Shown here: one piece after another, positions 24,570-32,579 of the stretch
How the letters are laid out: every line of letters begins with the position of its first letter
How positions within the stretch are numbered: position 1 is the stretch's first letter
Assembly (NCBI GenBank): GCA_900315885.1
Contig: ONAT01000004.1
Location: forward strand, 1-32,579
Direction of reading: 5' to 3'
Length of the DNA stretch: 32,579 nt
From: an uncultured Erysipelotrichaceae bacterium
GTDB taxonomy: Bacteria > Bacillota_I > Bacilli_A > RFN20 > CAG-826
The notes under the pieces: generated by a model
Told to the model about the DNA's origin: nothing
Database searches by the model: none
The model's input: only the letters and a program-made list of their open reading frames with translations
Made by a program: the position numbers and the translations under genes

Positions 24570-25161
24570 GAGTGATAAAAAATTAATACAAGCTTTTGAA
24601 AATTTGACTGAAAACAAAAAACTATATGACGGAATTGCTAAATTACAAAACGATATTGCTATGTATAGTGATGGCAAAAATAAAATGATTGCGATTACGG
24701 CACCTAATAATCATCTTCATAGTGTATTGCTTGCAAAAAGTCTAGCAACTTTCTTCCAAAATCAAGATGAAAAGGTATTGCTACTTAATATGAATATGGA
24801 TGAAAATCTAACGGAATATGATGATTTGCTTGATGCAAAAGTAGTGGACTTAAAAAATGTCTCATTTGAAGAAAACAGTTTAACAATTCATACCCTAGAA
24901 AAATCTAATAAAAGTGCAGAGGTTGTGTTTTCTCCTTTATTTAAAGAGTACATTGAAAAAGCAAATAAAACATTTGACCATATTATCATAATTGTTCCAC
25001 CAGTAAATAGTCATTGCGATATCTTAGCAATAAGAGATTATATTGACTCTAGTACAGTTGTGGCTGTAAAAGATGAAACTTTATTAGTGGACATTCTCAA
25101 AGCAAATGACTTTATAAAAGAAAATAACATTCCTTTCAAAGGTATTACTCTACTTAAGTAG
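24562..25161 (+). CDS. Degenerate BY-kinase-like (CpsD-like) protein
   Basis: Cytosolic protein of 199 aa with the outline of a CpsD/Wzc-type tyrosine kinase, but without its catalytic signs. Where a BY-kinase has Walker A (GEGKS/T) this has ITAPNNHLHSVLLAKSLA, with no P-loop Gly-Lys-Ser/Thr. Where Walker A' has DxDxR this has LLLNMNMDEN, and where Walker B has DTPP this has FDHIIIIVPPV. No Tyr-rich C-terminal tail is seen; it ends FKGITLLK. It is probably a pseudokinase that still binds the chain-length protein. The start at 24562 is chosen for its AAAGGAGG (24546-24553); upstream in-frame codons belong to the preceding gene. Neighbours are the chain-length gene and rfbC. Confidence 0.75.
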   Translation: MNKSDKKLIQAFENLTENKKLYDGIAKLQNDIAMYSDGKNKMIAITAPNNHLHSVLLAKSLATFFQNQDEKVLLLNMNMDENLTEYDDLLDAKVVDLKNVSFEENSLTIHTLEKSNKSAEVVFSPLFKEYIEKANKTFDHIIIIVPPVNSHCDILAIRDYIDSSTVVAVKDETLLVDILKANDFIKENNIPFKGITLLK

Positions 25162-25176
25162 GAGGAGAAATATCAT

Positions 25177-25722
25177 ATGTTTACTTTTACAAAAACAGAG
25201 ATTGATGGAGTAGTGATTATTGAGCCAAAAGTTTTCGGTGATAACCGCGGTTATTTTATGGAAACATACAATGAAGCTGATTTTAAAAACGCTGGATTAA
25301 ATTATAAATTTGTTCAAGATAATCAATCAAAATCTCGAAAAGGCGTTTTGCGAGGACTCCATTTTCAAAAAACACATCAACAAGCAAAACTTGTTAGAGT
25401 TATTCAAGGTGAAGTGTTTGATGTAGCAGTAGATCTTAGAAAAGATTCTCCAACTTATGGAAAATGGGTAGGAGTTTTGTTAAGTGACAAAAATCAAAAA
25501 ATGTTTATGATACCACGAGGCTTCGCTCATGGGTTTGTTGTCTTAAGCGATACTGCAGAATTTGTCTACAAATGTGATGAATTCTATCATCCAGAAGATG
25601 AAGACGGAATTTTATGGAGCGACAAAGATATAGGAATTGATTGGCAATTTGATGGCGAAGTAATACTATCTGAAAAAGATATGAAACATAAAACATTAAA
25701 AGATAGTAAAGTGAGATTATAA
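25177..25722 (+). CDS. rfbC: dTDP-4-dehydrorhamnose 3,5-epimerase RfbC
   Basis: Cytosolic cupin-fold enzyme of 181 aa, the usual length, that epimerises dTDP-4-dehydro-6-deoxyglucose at C3 and C5 in dTDP-L-rhamnose synthesis. Markers are EPKVFGDNRGYFMETYN at the start, SRKGVLRGLHFQ with the catalytic His, QGEVFDVAVDLR, and the IPRGFAHGF stretch, then FVYKCDEFYHPEDE and GIDW. Its partner rfbD starts one base downstream. The first two pathway genes, rfbA and rfbB, are not in the window and may lie past its end or elsewhere. Start behind AGGAGG. Confidence 0.93.
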   Translation: MFTFTKTEIDGVVIIEPKVFGDNRGYFMETYNEADFKNAGLNYKFVQDNQSKSRKGVLRGLHFQKTHQQAKLVRVIQGEVFDVAVDLRKDSPTYGKWVGVLLSDKNQKMFMIPRGFAHGFVVLSDTAEFVYKCDEFYHPEDEDGILWSDKDIGIDWQFDGEVILSEKDMKHKTLKDSKVRL

Positions 25723-25723
25723 A

Positions 25724-26611
25724 ATGAATAAGAACTTAGTTATTTTTGTAACAGGAGTTAGAGGTCAATTAGGATTTGATGTTCTACGTGAATTAAATGA
25801 ACGAGGCTATAAAAACGTTATTGGAATTGATCGTGAAGAGCTAGATATAACTGATGAAGATAAAGTAAAGCAGTATATTGAAAAACTCAAGCCCGACATA
25901 GTAATTCATAATGCTGCATGGACTGCAGTAGACAAAGCAGAAGAAATGTATGATGAGGTATATAAAGTTAATGCTTTAGGCCCTAAGTATATTGCGGAAG
26001 CTTGTAGGAAAATAGATGCTAAAATGATTTATATTTCTACAGATTACGTATTTGATGGACGAGGTGATAGATTCTTTGAGGTAACAGATTGCAAAAATGG
26101 TTTATCCGTTTATGGCAAGACTAAATCAATAGGAGAAGATTTCGTAACTAGTGTATTGAAGAAATATTTTATAGTTCGTATTTCGTGGGTATTTGGTCAA
26201 AACGGTCATAATTTCATTAAAACTATGCTAAAACTTGCAGAAACGAAGACGGAGTTAAGTGTGGTTGATGATCAAATTGGTTCTCCGACATACACATATG
26301 ATTTATCAAAATTACTATGTGATATGATGGAAACAGATAAATATGGCATATATCACGCTACAAACGAAGGTATTTGTTCTTGGTATGAATTTGCAAAGTT
26401 TATATTTGAAACTGCAAATGTAAAGAATATAAAAGTGAATCCGATTCATACAAGCGAATATCTCAAAATGGTAACGCAGCAAGCTAAACGGCCGTTGAAT
26501 TCACGGCTATCTAAAGAATCCTTAACGAAAGCAGGATTTAAGAAATTGCCAACATGGCAAGATGCAACAACGAGATTTATTAAAAATTATTTAAAACAAA
26601 AGGAGAAATAA
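25724..26611 (+). CDS. rfbD: dTDP-4-dehydrorhamnose reductase RfbD
   Basis: NAD(P)H-dependent short-chain reductase of 295 aa, the last step to dTDP-L-rhamnose. [16 protein letters not shown] holds the nucleotide-binding Gly motif. [27 protein letters not shown] and STDYVFDG are family hallmarks, and YGKTK gives the catalytic Tyr and Lys. [14 protein letters not shown] and RPLNSRLS mark the substrate-binding end. The length is normal and no damage is seen. Together with rfbC it suggests that rhamnose is one sugar of the polymer. The ribosome binding site is weak (GTGAG), with the start coupled to the rfbC stop one base away. Confidence 0.93.
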   Translation: MNKNLVIFVTGVRGQLGFDVLRELNERGYKNVIGIDREELDITDEDKVKQYIEKLKPDIVIHNAAWTAVDKAEEMYDEVYKVNALGPKYIAEACRKIDAKMIYISTDYVFDGRGDRFFEVTDCKNGLSVYGKTKSIGEDFVTSVLKKYFIVRISWVFGQNGHNFIKTMLKLAETKTELSVVDDQIGSPTYTYDLSKLLCDMMETDKYGIYHATNEGICSWYEFAKFIFETANVKNIKVNPIHTSEYLKMVTQQAKRPLNSRLSKESLTKAGFKKLPTWQDATTRFIKNYLKQKEK

Positions 26612-26612
26612 T

Positions 26613-27926
26613 ATGAAAAAAGTTTACATTGCGATGAGCGCTGATATCATTCATTCAGGACATATCAGTATAATTAATGAAGGAGCAAAACTCGGCGAAG
26701 TTTATATTGGTTTATTAACCGATGAAGCGATTGCTTCGTATAAGAGACTCCCTATTTTAGATTACGAATCACGTAAAAAGATTTTTGAAAACATTAAAGG
26801 TGTTAAAGAAGTTATTCCACAAAAAACTTTAGATTACACTGATAATTTAATGGCTTTAAAACCAGATTATGTTGTACATGGCGATGATTGGCGCAGTGGT
26901 GTACAAAGGAATGTACGTCAAAAAGTTATCGACACTTTAAAAATATGGGGTGGAGAATTAATTGAAATTCCATATACTAAAGATGTTTCTTGCACGGGTT
27001 TAGAAAAAACAGTTCGTGAATTACAAAATACACCAGACAATCGTCGCGCTAAATTAAAAAGAATGTTAACAGTCAAACCATATGTAACTGTTATGGAAGC
27101 AAGTAATGGTTTAACTGGACTTTTAGTGGAAAATACTAAAGTTGTTGATGAAGAAAAAGGTACCGCTAACGAATTTGATTGTATGTGGGTGTCTTCCTTA
27201 TGCGACTCATCATTTAAAGGAAAACCTGATATTGAATTAGTAGACTTAACATCAAGATTAAATACAATTGAACAAATTATGGAAGTTACTACTAAACCAA
27301 TTATTTTAGATGGTGATACAGGCGGTAAAGTCGAACACTTCACTTACAACGTTAAAACTCTCGAAAGATTAGGAGTTTCTGCTATTATCATTGAAGATAA
27401 AACAGGCTTAAAACAAAATAGTCTTTTTGGTACAGATGCAAAACAAGTGTTAGATGATCCACACGAATTTGCTCACAAAATTAAAGCAGGAAAATCAGCA
27501 CAAGTGACAAAAGATTTCTTAATCTTTGCTCGTATTGAGGCTTTAATTGCAGGGCGTGGGGTAGAAGAAGCAATGAAACGCGCAAAAATATATATTGAAG
27601 AAGGTGGCGCGGATGGTATTGTTATTCACTCTAAAGAAAAAGATGGTTCAGAAATTAAAGAATTCTTACGTCAATTCAGAGAATATTCTAAAGATATTCC
27701 AGTCGTTTTAATTCCAACATCTTATAATCAATTCACTGAAGAAGAATTACATGCTTGGGGTGGAACAATTATTATTTACGCAAATCACTTCTTAAGAAGT
27801 GCTTATCCAGCTATGAAAAAATGTGCTGAAAGTATTCTTACACATCATAGATCACTAGAAGCTTCTAATGATTACTGCATTTCTATTAAAGAAGTTTTAG
27901 CACTTATTCCAGGGGCAAAGCAATAG
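26613..27926 (+). CDS. pepM: Nucleotidyltransferase-phosphoenolpyruvate mutase fusion
   Basis: Two-domain enzyme of 437 aa. Residues 1 to about 140 are a HxGH-type cytidylyltransferase domain (SADIIHSGH, His14 and His17). Residues from about 155 are a PEP mutase of the isocitrate-lyase superfamily with the diagnostic [10 protein letters not shown] (residues 261-270, matching EDK-x5-NS) and [12 protein letters not shown] before it. The mutase converts phosphoenolpyruvate to phosphonopyruvate, forming the C-P bond and so opening nearly every natural phosphonate pathway. The fused domain suggests activation of a phosphonate with CTP. It is followed by the decarboxylase and the dehydrogenase fusion, one transcription unit with a strong AAAGGAG at its start. 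Confidence 0.95.
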   Translation: MKKVYIAMSADIIHSGHISIINEGAKLGEVYIGLLTDEAIASYKRLPILDYESRKKIFENIKGVKEVIPQKTLDYTDNLMALKPDYVVHGDDWRSGVQRNVRQKVIDTLKIWGGELIEIPYTKDVSCTGLEKTVRELQNTPDNRRAKLKRMLTVKPYVTVMEASNGLTGLLVENTKVVDEEKGTANEFDCMWVSSLCDSSFKGKPDIELVDLTSRLNTIEQIMEVTTKPIILDGDTGGKVEHFTYNVKTLERLGVSAIIIEDKTGLKQNSLFGTDAKQVLDDPHEFAHKIKAGKSAQVTKDFLIFARIEALIAGRGVEEAMKRAKIYIEEGGADGIVIHSKEKDGSEIKEFLRQFREYSKDIPVVLIPTSYNQFTEEELHAWGGTIIIYANHFLRSAYPAMKKCAESILTHHRSLEASNDYCISIKEVLALIPGAKQ

Positions 27927-27937
27927 GAGGTCTTAGT

Positions 27938-29050
27938 ATGATTAATACTGAAAATTTTTACAATTATTTAATTGAAAATCATATTGATTTCTTCGCTGGC
28001 GTACCAGATTCATTATTAGCTAATTTTTGTGCTTGTGTAAAAGATAAAACAAGTGATGAAAAAAACATTATTACCGCTAACGAAGGTAATGCTGTAGCAA
28101 TGTGTGCAGGTTATCATATGTCAACAGGCAAAATTGGTTTAGTTTATATGCAAAATTCTGGTGAAGGTAATGCAGTTAATCCATTAGTTTCTTTGGCAGA
28201 TGAAGATGTTTACTCAATTCCAATGTTATTAGTTATTGGATGGCGTGGAGAACCAGGACAACATGATGAACCTCAACACGTAAAACAAGGTAAAATTACT
28301 CTCGGTTTATTAGAAACCATGGGAATTGCTTATGAAATTTTAGAAGATGACTATGAAAAGCAAGTTAAAAAAGCAATAGATTATATGAGAAAAGAAAGTA
28401 AGCCTTATGCTTTAGTAATTAGAAAAGGTTTATTTAGTGAATATAAACTCAGTAAAGAAATATCAAAATATGAGCTTACTCGTGAAGATGCTTTAAAAAC
28501 AATTATTGATAATCTTAGTAGTGATGACATTATTGTTTCCACAACAGGTAAAACATCGCGTGAGATATTTGAAATTAGAGAAGCAAATAAACAAGGACAT
28601 AGTAATGATTTCTTGACTGTTGGATCAATGGGTCATACAGCTTCGATTGCTTATGGCGTAGCTATTGGCACTGATAAAAATGTTTGGTGCATTGATGGTG
28701 ATGGCTCATTCATTATGCATATGGGTAGTTTAGGCGTTATTGGTTCTAAAATTCCGCATAATTTTAAATATATTCTTAATGATAATGGTGCACATGAATC
28801 AGTTGGAGGACAACCAACATGTTCACGTTCACTTGATATTCCAGCAATATTAAAGGCTTGCGGATTTAAGAAAGTCGTAGTAGCGGAAACTAAAGAAGAA
28901 ATTGAATCCGCGATTAAAATTATGAGAAATGAAGACAAAATTGCCCTTGTTTTACATACAAAACAAGGATCTAGAGATAATTTGGGCCGTCCAACAACGA
29001 CACCACAAGAGAACAAAAAAGCTCTAATGCACAAATTAGGAGTGTTATAA
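27938..29050 (+). CDS. ppd: Phosphonopyruvate decarboxylase
   Basis: Thiamine diphosphate enzyme of 370 aa, the family's usual short form, that decarboxylates phosphonopyruvate to phosphonoacetaldehyde and so pulls the unfavourable mutase reaction forward. N-terminal markers are GVPDSLL and TANEGNAVAMCAGYH with the cofactor-activating Glu, then MQNSGEGNAVNPL. The cofactor-binding GDGSFIMHMGSLG ends about 25 residues later in NDNGAHES, the expected spacing. WRGEPGQHDEPQH is typical of this enzyme rather than of sulfopyruvate decarboxylase. It lies 11 bases after the mutase and one base before the next gene. All key residues are present. Confidence 0.95.
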   Translation: MINTENFYNYLIENHIDFFAGVPDSLLANFCACVKDKTSDEKNIITANEGNAVAMCAGYHMSTGKIGLVYMQNSGEGNAVNPLVSLADEDVYSIPMLLVIGWRGEPGQHDEPQHVKQGKITLGLLETMGIAYEILEDDYEKQVKKAIDYMRKESKPYALVIRKGLFSEYKLSKEISKYELTREDALKTIIDNLSSDDIIVSTTGKTSREIFEIREANKQGHSNDFLTVGSMGHTASIAYGVAIGTDKNVWCIDGDGSFIMHMGSLGVIGSKIPHNFKYILNDNGAHESVGGQPTCSRSLDIPAILKACGFKKVVVAETKEEIESAIKIMRNEDKIALVLHTKQGSRDNLGRPTTTPQENKKALMHKLGVL

Positions 29051-29051
29051 A

Positions 29052-30875
29052 ATGAAAGCGTTGATTTTTAATTCTGGAATCGGAAAACGAATGGGAGAAA
29101 TGACAAAAAATTCTCCTAAATCGATGGTTAAATTATTAAATGGCGAGACTATCTTTGAACGTCAAATTCGCTTGTTAAGCGAATGTGGTATTAAAGATAT
29201 TGTAGTAACCACAGGACCATTTGAAGAACAATTAGTTGCAATATCTAAAAAAGAAGCTTATAAAGATATTAAATTTACGTTTGTTCATAACGATTTATAT
29301 GATAAGACAAATTACATATATTCTTGTTATCTAGCAAGAAAATACTTGAATGATGATTTTTTGACTCTCCATGGTGATTTAGTATTCAGCAAATCATTAT
29401 TACAATATGTTTTAGATTCTAAAGAAAAATCAACATGTCTAATTAATAAAGCTCTTCCTTTGCCAGATAAAGATTTTAAAGGAAGAATAACAGATGGAAG
29501 ACTAAGAGAAGTAAGCATTAGCATTTTTGGTGATGATTGCTTTACATTTCAACCTCTTTATAAACTTACAAAAAACGATATGGCTATTTGGGTGAAATCA
29601 ATTGAAGAGTTTGTTGTTCAAGGAAATACTGGTGTTTACGCTGAAAATGCTTTTAATGTAATTTCTGATAAATTAAATATTATTCCATTATCTTATGAAC
29701 ATTATTACATTAATGAAATTGATAATTTGGAAGATTACGAAAGAGTTACTAAAGACATTGAACAAATTGATTATGAAGAGCAAAATGTTGTTTTAGGTAG
29801 TGATAAATTAGAAGAAATTCTTAAAACATATAATTTGCACAATCCTTTAATTGTTGTGGCAGGCTTTTTAAAAGATTACATCTGCACATTAATGGAAAAA
29901 GCAAATGTTAAATATGCGATTTTCACAAATTTTTCAGCAAATCCACGCTATGAAAACGTTATAGACGCTATGAAAGTATTTAAAGAAAATGCTTGCGACT
30001 CCATCATTTCTTTAGGTGGAGGTAGCGCAATGGATGTTGCAAAATGCGTTAAGTTATTCTTGCCGATGAATGATAAAGAAGATTACTTGACTCAAAAACA
30101 TGTTTATATCAATTTAAAACATATTGCTATCCCAACAACTGCTGGTACAGGCAGTGAGTCTACAAGATTTATTGTATTTTATAAAGATGGTATTAAACAA
30201 TCTATTGCAGATGACATGGTTTTACCAGACGCTGCAATTTTAGAAAAAGATTTCTTAAAGTCTTTACCATTAAATCAAAAAACTGCGACAATGTTTGATG
30301 CTTTGTCACAAGCTATTGAGTCAATGTGGTCGGTTAATTCAACTCATAAAAGCACAGAATATTCTGAAAAAGCCATAAAATTAATATTAAAAAATTATCA
30401 AAAGTACTTAGCAAGTGATGAAAGTGTTATGCAAGATATGATGCTTGCTTCAAATTTAGCGGGTAAAGCTATTAATATTACTCAAACTACGGCAGCACAC
30501 GCTATGAGTTACAAAATTACCTCACATTTTGGCATTTCTCATGGACACGCGGTTGCTTTGGTTTTACCATTTGTGTGGAAATATTTGGATGATAACTACG
30601 ATAAAACATTTGATGTTCGTGGAAAAGAACATTTAAGAAAAGTGCTTAATAACATCAATGAATTATTTGGCTTTAAAAACACTAAAGAGTCAATAAATAA
30701 ATATGTTTCAATTATGCATGAGTTTAAAATGATAAATAAATTAGATTATGATGCACAATTGCTAGATGATTTTGCAAATTCTGTTAATCCGATTCGTTTA
30801 CGCAATTTCCCGGTTGCGTTAGATAAGGATACAATACAAAAAATTTATACAAAAATATTTAATGCAAAATATTAA
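29052..30875 (+). CDS. Nucleotidyltransferase fused to phosphonoacetaldehyde reductase (Fe-ADH)
   Basis: Bifunctional protein of 607 aa. Residues 1 to about 240 form a sugar-nucleotidyltransferase-like domain with the nucleotide loop SGIGKRMGEMTKNSPKSMV and LHGDLVF as the metal-binding acidic site, close to PntC and phosphocholine cytidylyltransferases. From about residue 260 it is an iron-dependent alcohol dehydrogenase: SLGGGSAMDVAKCV for NAD(P), IPTTAGTGSE, the metal ligands in FDALSQAIE, AAHAMSY and HGHAVAL. With the two preceding genes the dehydrogenase half should reduce phosphonoacetaldehyde to 2-hydroxyethylphosphonate. The transferase half should then make its CMP derivative (inference). 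No transaminase for aminoethylphosphonate is present in the window. Confidence 0.9.
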   Translation: MKALIFNSGIGKRMGEMTKNSPKSMVKLLNGETIFERQIRLLSECGIKDIVVTTGPFEEQLVAISKKEAYKDIKFTFVHNDLYDKTNYIYSCYLARKYLNDDFLTLHGDLVFSKSLLQYVLDSKEKSTCLINKALPLPDKDFKGRITDGRLREVSISIFGDDCFTFQPLYKLTKNDMAIWVKSIEEFVVQGNTGVYAENAFNVISDKLNIIPLSYEHYYINEIDNLEDYERVTKDIEQIDYEEQNVVLGSDKLEEILKTYNLHNPLIVVAGFLKDYICTLMEKANVKYAIFTNFSANPRYENVIDAMKVFKENACDSIISLGGGSAMDVAKCVKLFLPMNDKEDYLTQKHVYINLKHIAIPTTAGTGSESTRFIVFYKDGIKQSIADDMVLPDAAILEKDFLKSLPLNQKTATMFDALSQAIESMWSVNSTHKSTEYSEKAIKLILKNYQKYLASDESVMQDMMLASNLAGKAINITQTTAAHAMSYKITSHFGISHGHAVALVLPFVWKYLDDNYDKTFDVRGKEHLRKVLNNINELFGFKNTKESINKYVSIMHEFKMINKLDYDAQLLDDFANSVNPIRLRNFPVALDKDTIQKIYTKIFNAKY

Positions 30876-30903
30876 AGATTACACTTGTTAAAGGAGTGAT
30901 AAA

Positions 30904-31909
30904 ATGGGAATGTTTAAAGATAAAATATTACTTGTTACTGGAGGTACTGGTTCATTTGGTCGTGCAGTGGTGGATAAATTTTTAACTACAGACTCGTGAT
31001 GAGCAAAAGCAAGATGATATGCGCCACGTATATCAAAGAAAATATCCAGAATATTACAACAAAATCAAATTTTATATTGGCGATGTGCGTGATTATGAAT
31101 CTATCGCAGCCTCATTCCGTGGAGTTGATTATGTTTTTCACGCCGCAGCTTTAAAACAAGTCCCATCTTGTGAATTTTACCCTATGGAAGCGGTAAAGAC
31201 TAATGTCATAGGATCTAATAACGTTATTAATGCTTGTGTTGCAAATCATGTTAAAAAAGCTATATTTTTATCAACTGATAAAGCTGCTTATCCTGTTAAT
31301 GCAATGGGTATGACTAAGGCTTTAATGGAAAAGAACGTTATTGCTAGATCACGTCAAATGCTAGAAAATGATCCGATTTTATGTTTAACAAGATATGGTA
31401 ATGTTATGGCTTCAAGAGGATCAGTTATTCCTTTATTCTTGAGTCAAATAAATGAAGGAAAACCATTAACTATCACTAATCCGAAAATGACTCGCTTTAT
31501 GATGAATTTAGATGAAGCTGTAGAGTTAGTGCTTTATGCTTTTGAACATGGTAAGCAAGGCGATTTATTTGTTAAAAAATCTCCTGCTGCAACTATTGAT
31601 ACTTTAGCGGATGCAATTCTTGATTTAAAGAATAGTTCAGTTGGTAAAACTATAATTGGTACAAGACATGGAGAAAAACAATATGAAGTATTGATTACTA
31701 GTGAAGAAATGGCACATGCTGAATCATTAGATGGTTTCTATTGCATTCATGCTGATAATAGAAATTTAAATTATGATAACTATTTCTCAAAAGGCAATAA
31801 AGAATTAGATATGATTCCATCTTATACATCCAGTAACACAACAATACTTAACAAAGAAGAATTAAAAACTCTTCTAAAAACTTTAGATTTGTTTAAAAAG
31901 GAAGACTAG
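30904..31909 (+). pseudogene. CapE/CapD-like nucleotide-sugar dehydratase-epimerase, frameshifted
   Basis: Gene broken near its start. From the ATG at 30904, behind AAAGGAG, the frame gives MFKDKILLVTGGTGSFG, the Rossmann Gly motif, and stops at TGA 30997-30999 after 31 residues. The other frame resumes with TRDEQKQDDMRHVY at about 30992 and runs intact to 31909. Family members have about seven further residues (like IKEIRIF) between these parts, so roughly 20 bases appear deleted. The rest shows IGDVRDYES, VDYVFHAAALKQVPSCEF, LSTDKA and a YP-x-NAMGMTK site; it resembles UDP-GlcNAc 4,6-dehydratase/5-epimerase CapE or CapD. With capF next door, it would start UDP-FucNAc synthesis, but the copy as read should be inactive. 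Confidence 0.85.
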
Positions 31910-31913
31910 TAAG

Positions 31914-32579
31914 ATGAAGATTCTTGTTACAGGCGCGAATGGATTTATTGGAAAAAATCTTATTTGCAATTTAAATACTGATAAAGAAAACGAAATATAT
32001 CTTGTTGATAATAAAACAAGTGAAATACAATTAGAAAAATATTGTTCTGATTGTGATTTTGTGTTTTATCTTGCGGGAATAAATCGTCCTATAGATGTTA
32101 AAGAATATGACAAGAATCCTAAAGATTTAGAAAAGTTTTTAAAACATTTAATTAAAAACGATAAAAAACCGAGTGTTTTATTTGCTTCTTCAATTCAAGC
32201 AGAACTAGATAATTCCTATGGAAAGTCAAAAAAAGAAGCAGAAGAAATTTTAAGAAAATATGGAAAAGAATATGGTTTTGATGTTTTAATCTATCGCTTA
32301 CCAAATGTGTACGGCAAATGGTGCAAACCAAACTACAATAGTGTAGTAGCGACACTTTGTTATAACAAAGCAAGAAATATCAAAACTAATTTAGATGATT
32401 TAAATAAAGAATTAAATTTAGTTTATATCGATGATGTTATTATCGAATTCAAAAAAGCTTTGATTAATAAAGGAAATAAGATTGGTGATTTTTATTATGT
32501 TTCACCAATTGACACAGTTAGCTTAGGAAGATTAGATTCAATTATTGAATCATTCAAAGAAATGCCAAAGAATTTTTAT
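31914..32579 (+). CDS. capF: CapF-like nucleotide-sugar reductase (partial)
   Basis: N-terminal 222 residues of a short-chain reductase; the frame stays open to the end of the window. VTGANGFIGKNL is the NAD(P) motif, SYGKSKKEAE holds the catalytic Tyr and Lys, and FVFYLAGINRP is the hallmark of CapF, the C4 reductase of UDP-N-acetyl-L-fucosamine synthesis. SSIQAELDN and YRLPNVYGKWCKPNYNSVV also fit. CapF ends in a cupin domain that would lie beyond the window. It follows the broken CapE-like gene by four bases with GGAAG as a ribosome binding site, and capG (UDP-GlcNAc 2-epimerase type) is the expected next gene. Confidence 0.88.
   Translation, partial: MKILVTGANGFIGKNLICNLNTDKENEIYLVDNKTSEIQLEKYCSDCDFVFYLAGINRPIDVKEYDKNPKDLEKFLKHLIKNDKKPSVLFASSIQAELDNSYGKSKKEAEEILRKYGKEYGFDVLIYRLPNVYGKWCKPNYNSVVATLCYNKARNIKTNLDDLNKELNLVYIDDVIIEFKKALINKGNKIGDFYYVSPIDTVSLGRLDSIIESFKEMPKNFY

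Noticed and set aside
1-32579. Genetic code with TGA as Trp (Mollicutes)
   Set aside because: Several genes end cleanly at TGA just before the next start (for example 18383-18385 and 23116-23118), so TGA is a stop.
1-32579. CRISPR arrays, insertion sequences, tRNA and rRNA genes
   Set aside because: No regular spaced repeats, transposase motifs or RNA-gene patterns were seen on either strand.

Overview
The window is AT-rich, uses AGGAGG-type ribosome binding sites and reads TGA as a stop, which points to a low-GC Gram-positive bacterium. The gene set (TrpXYZ-type importer, FeoA-FeoA-FeoB with a FeoB-associated peptide, CsoR-CopA, lipoproteins, a Wzy-type polysaccharide locus with phosphonate genes) fits an uncultured or gut-associated member of the Bacillota, perhaps Erysipelotrichia or a related Bacilli lineage. 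The assignment below phylum is a guess. No rRNA, tRNA, CRISPR array or transposase was seen.

Region 1 (1-3100, minus strand) is a three-gene ABC importer operon: lipoprotein, permease, ATPase. Its leader holds a short peptide gene with the run YGYYYY, followed by a set of mutually exclusive RNA helices that ends in an intrinsic terminator. This looks like ribosome-mediated attenuation responding to tyrosine, so the importer is predicted to carry tyrosine or aromatic substrates.

Region 2 (3100-7800) has a low-molecular-weight tyrosine phosphatase with a methyltransferase-fold partner, a large frameshift-split beta-helix lipoprotein on the minus strand, and a DJ-1/PfpI protein.

Region 3 (7800-15150) is a metal-homeostasis island. 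It holds the Mn exporter MntP; CsoR and the copper ATPase CopA behind a perfect CsoR-type palindrome; a DtxR-family repressor with a hybrid metal site; the feo iron-uptake operon behind two repressor palindromes; and a small HMA-domain protein. feoB is split by a one-base shift at a G6 tract. CopA carries a second, CopZ-like domain at its C-terminus with its own ribosome-binding-site-like sequence and ATG.

Region 4 (15400-32579, continuing past the end) is a Wzx/Wzy-dependent polysaccharide cluster. It encodes an initiating sugar-phosphate transferase, three GT4 glycosyltransferases, a polymerase, a LicD-flippase fusion, a CDP-alcohol phosphotransferase-like protein, a chain-length protein with a degenerate BY-kinase partner, two dTDP-rhamnose enzymes, and a CapE-like (broken) and CapF-like pair. 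Embedded in it is a phosphonate pathway: a nucleotidyltransferase-PEP mutase fusion, phosphonopyruvate decarboxylase, and a nucleotidyltransferase-alcohol dehydrogenase fusion. Together these predict synthesis and CMP-activation of 2-hydroxyethylphosphonate, with the LicD domain or the CDP-alcohol enzyme attaching it to the glycan or a lipid. Three genes in the window are disrupted (lipoprotein, feoB, capE-like), so either some sequence errors or real decay should be considered.
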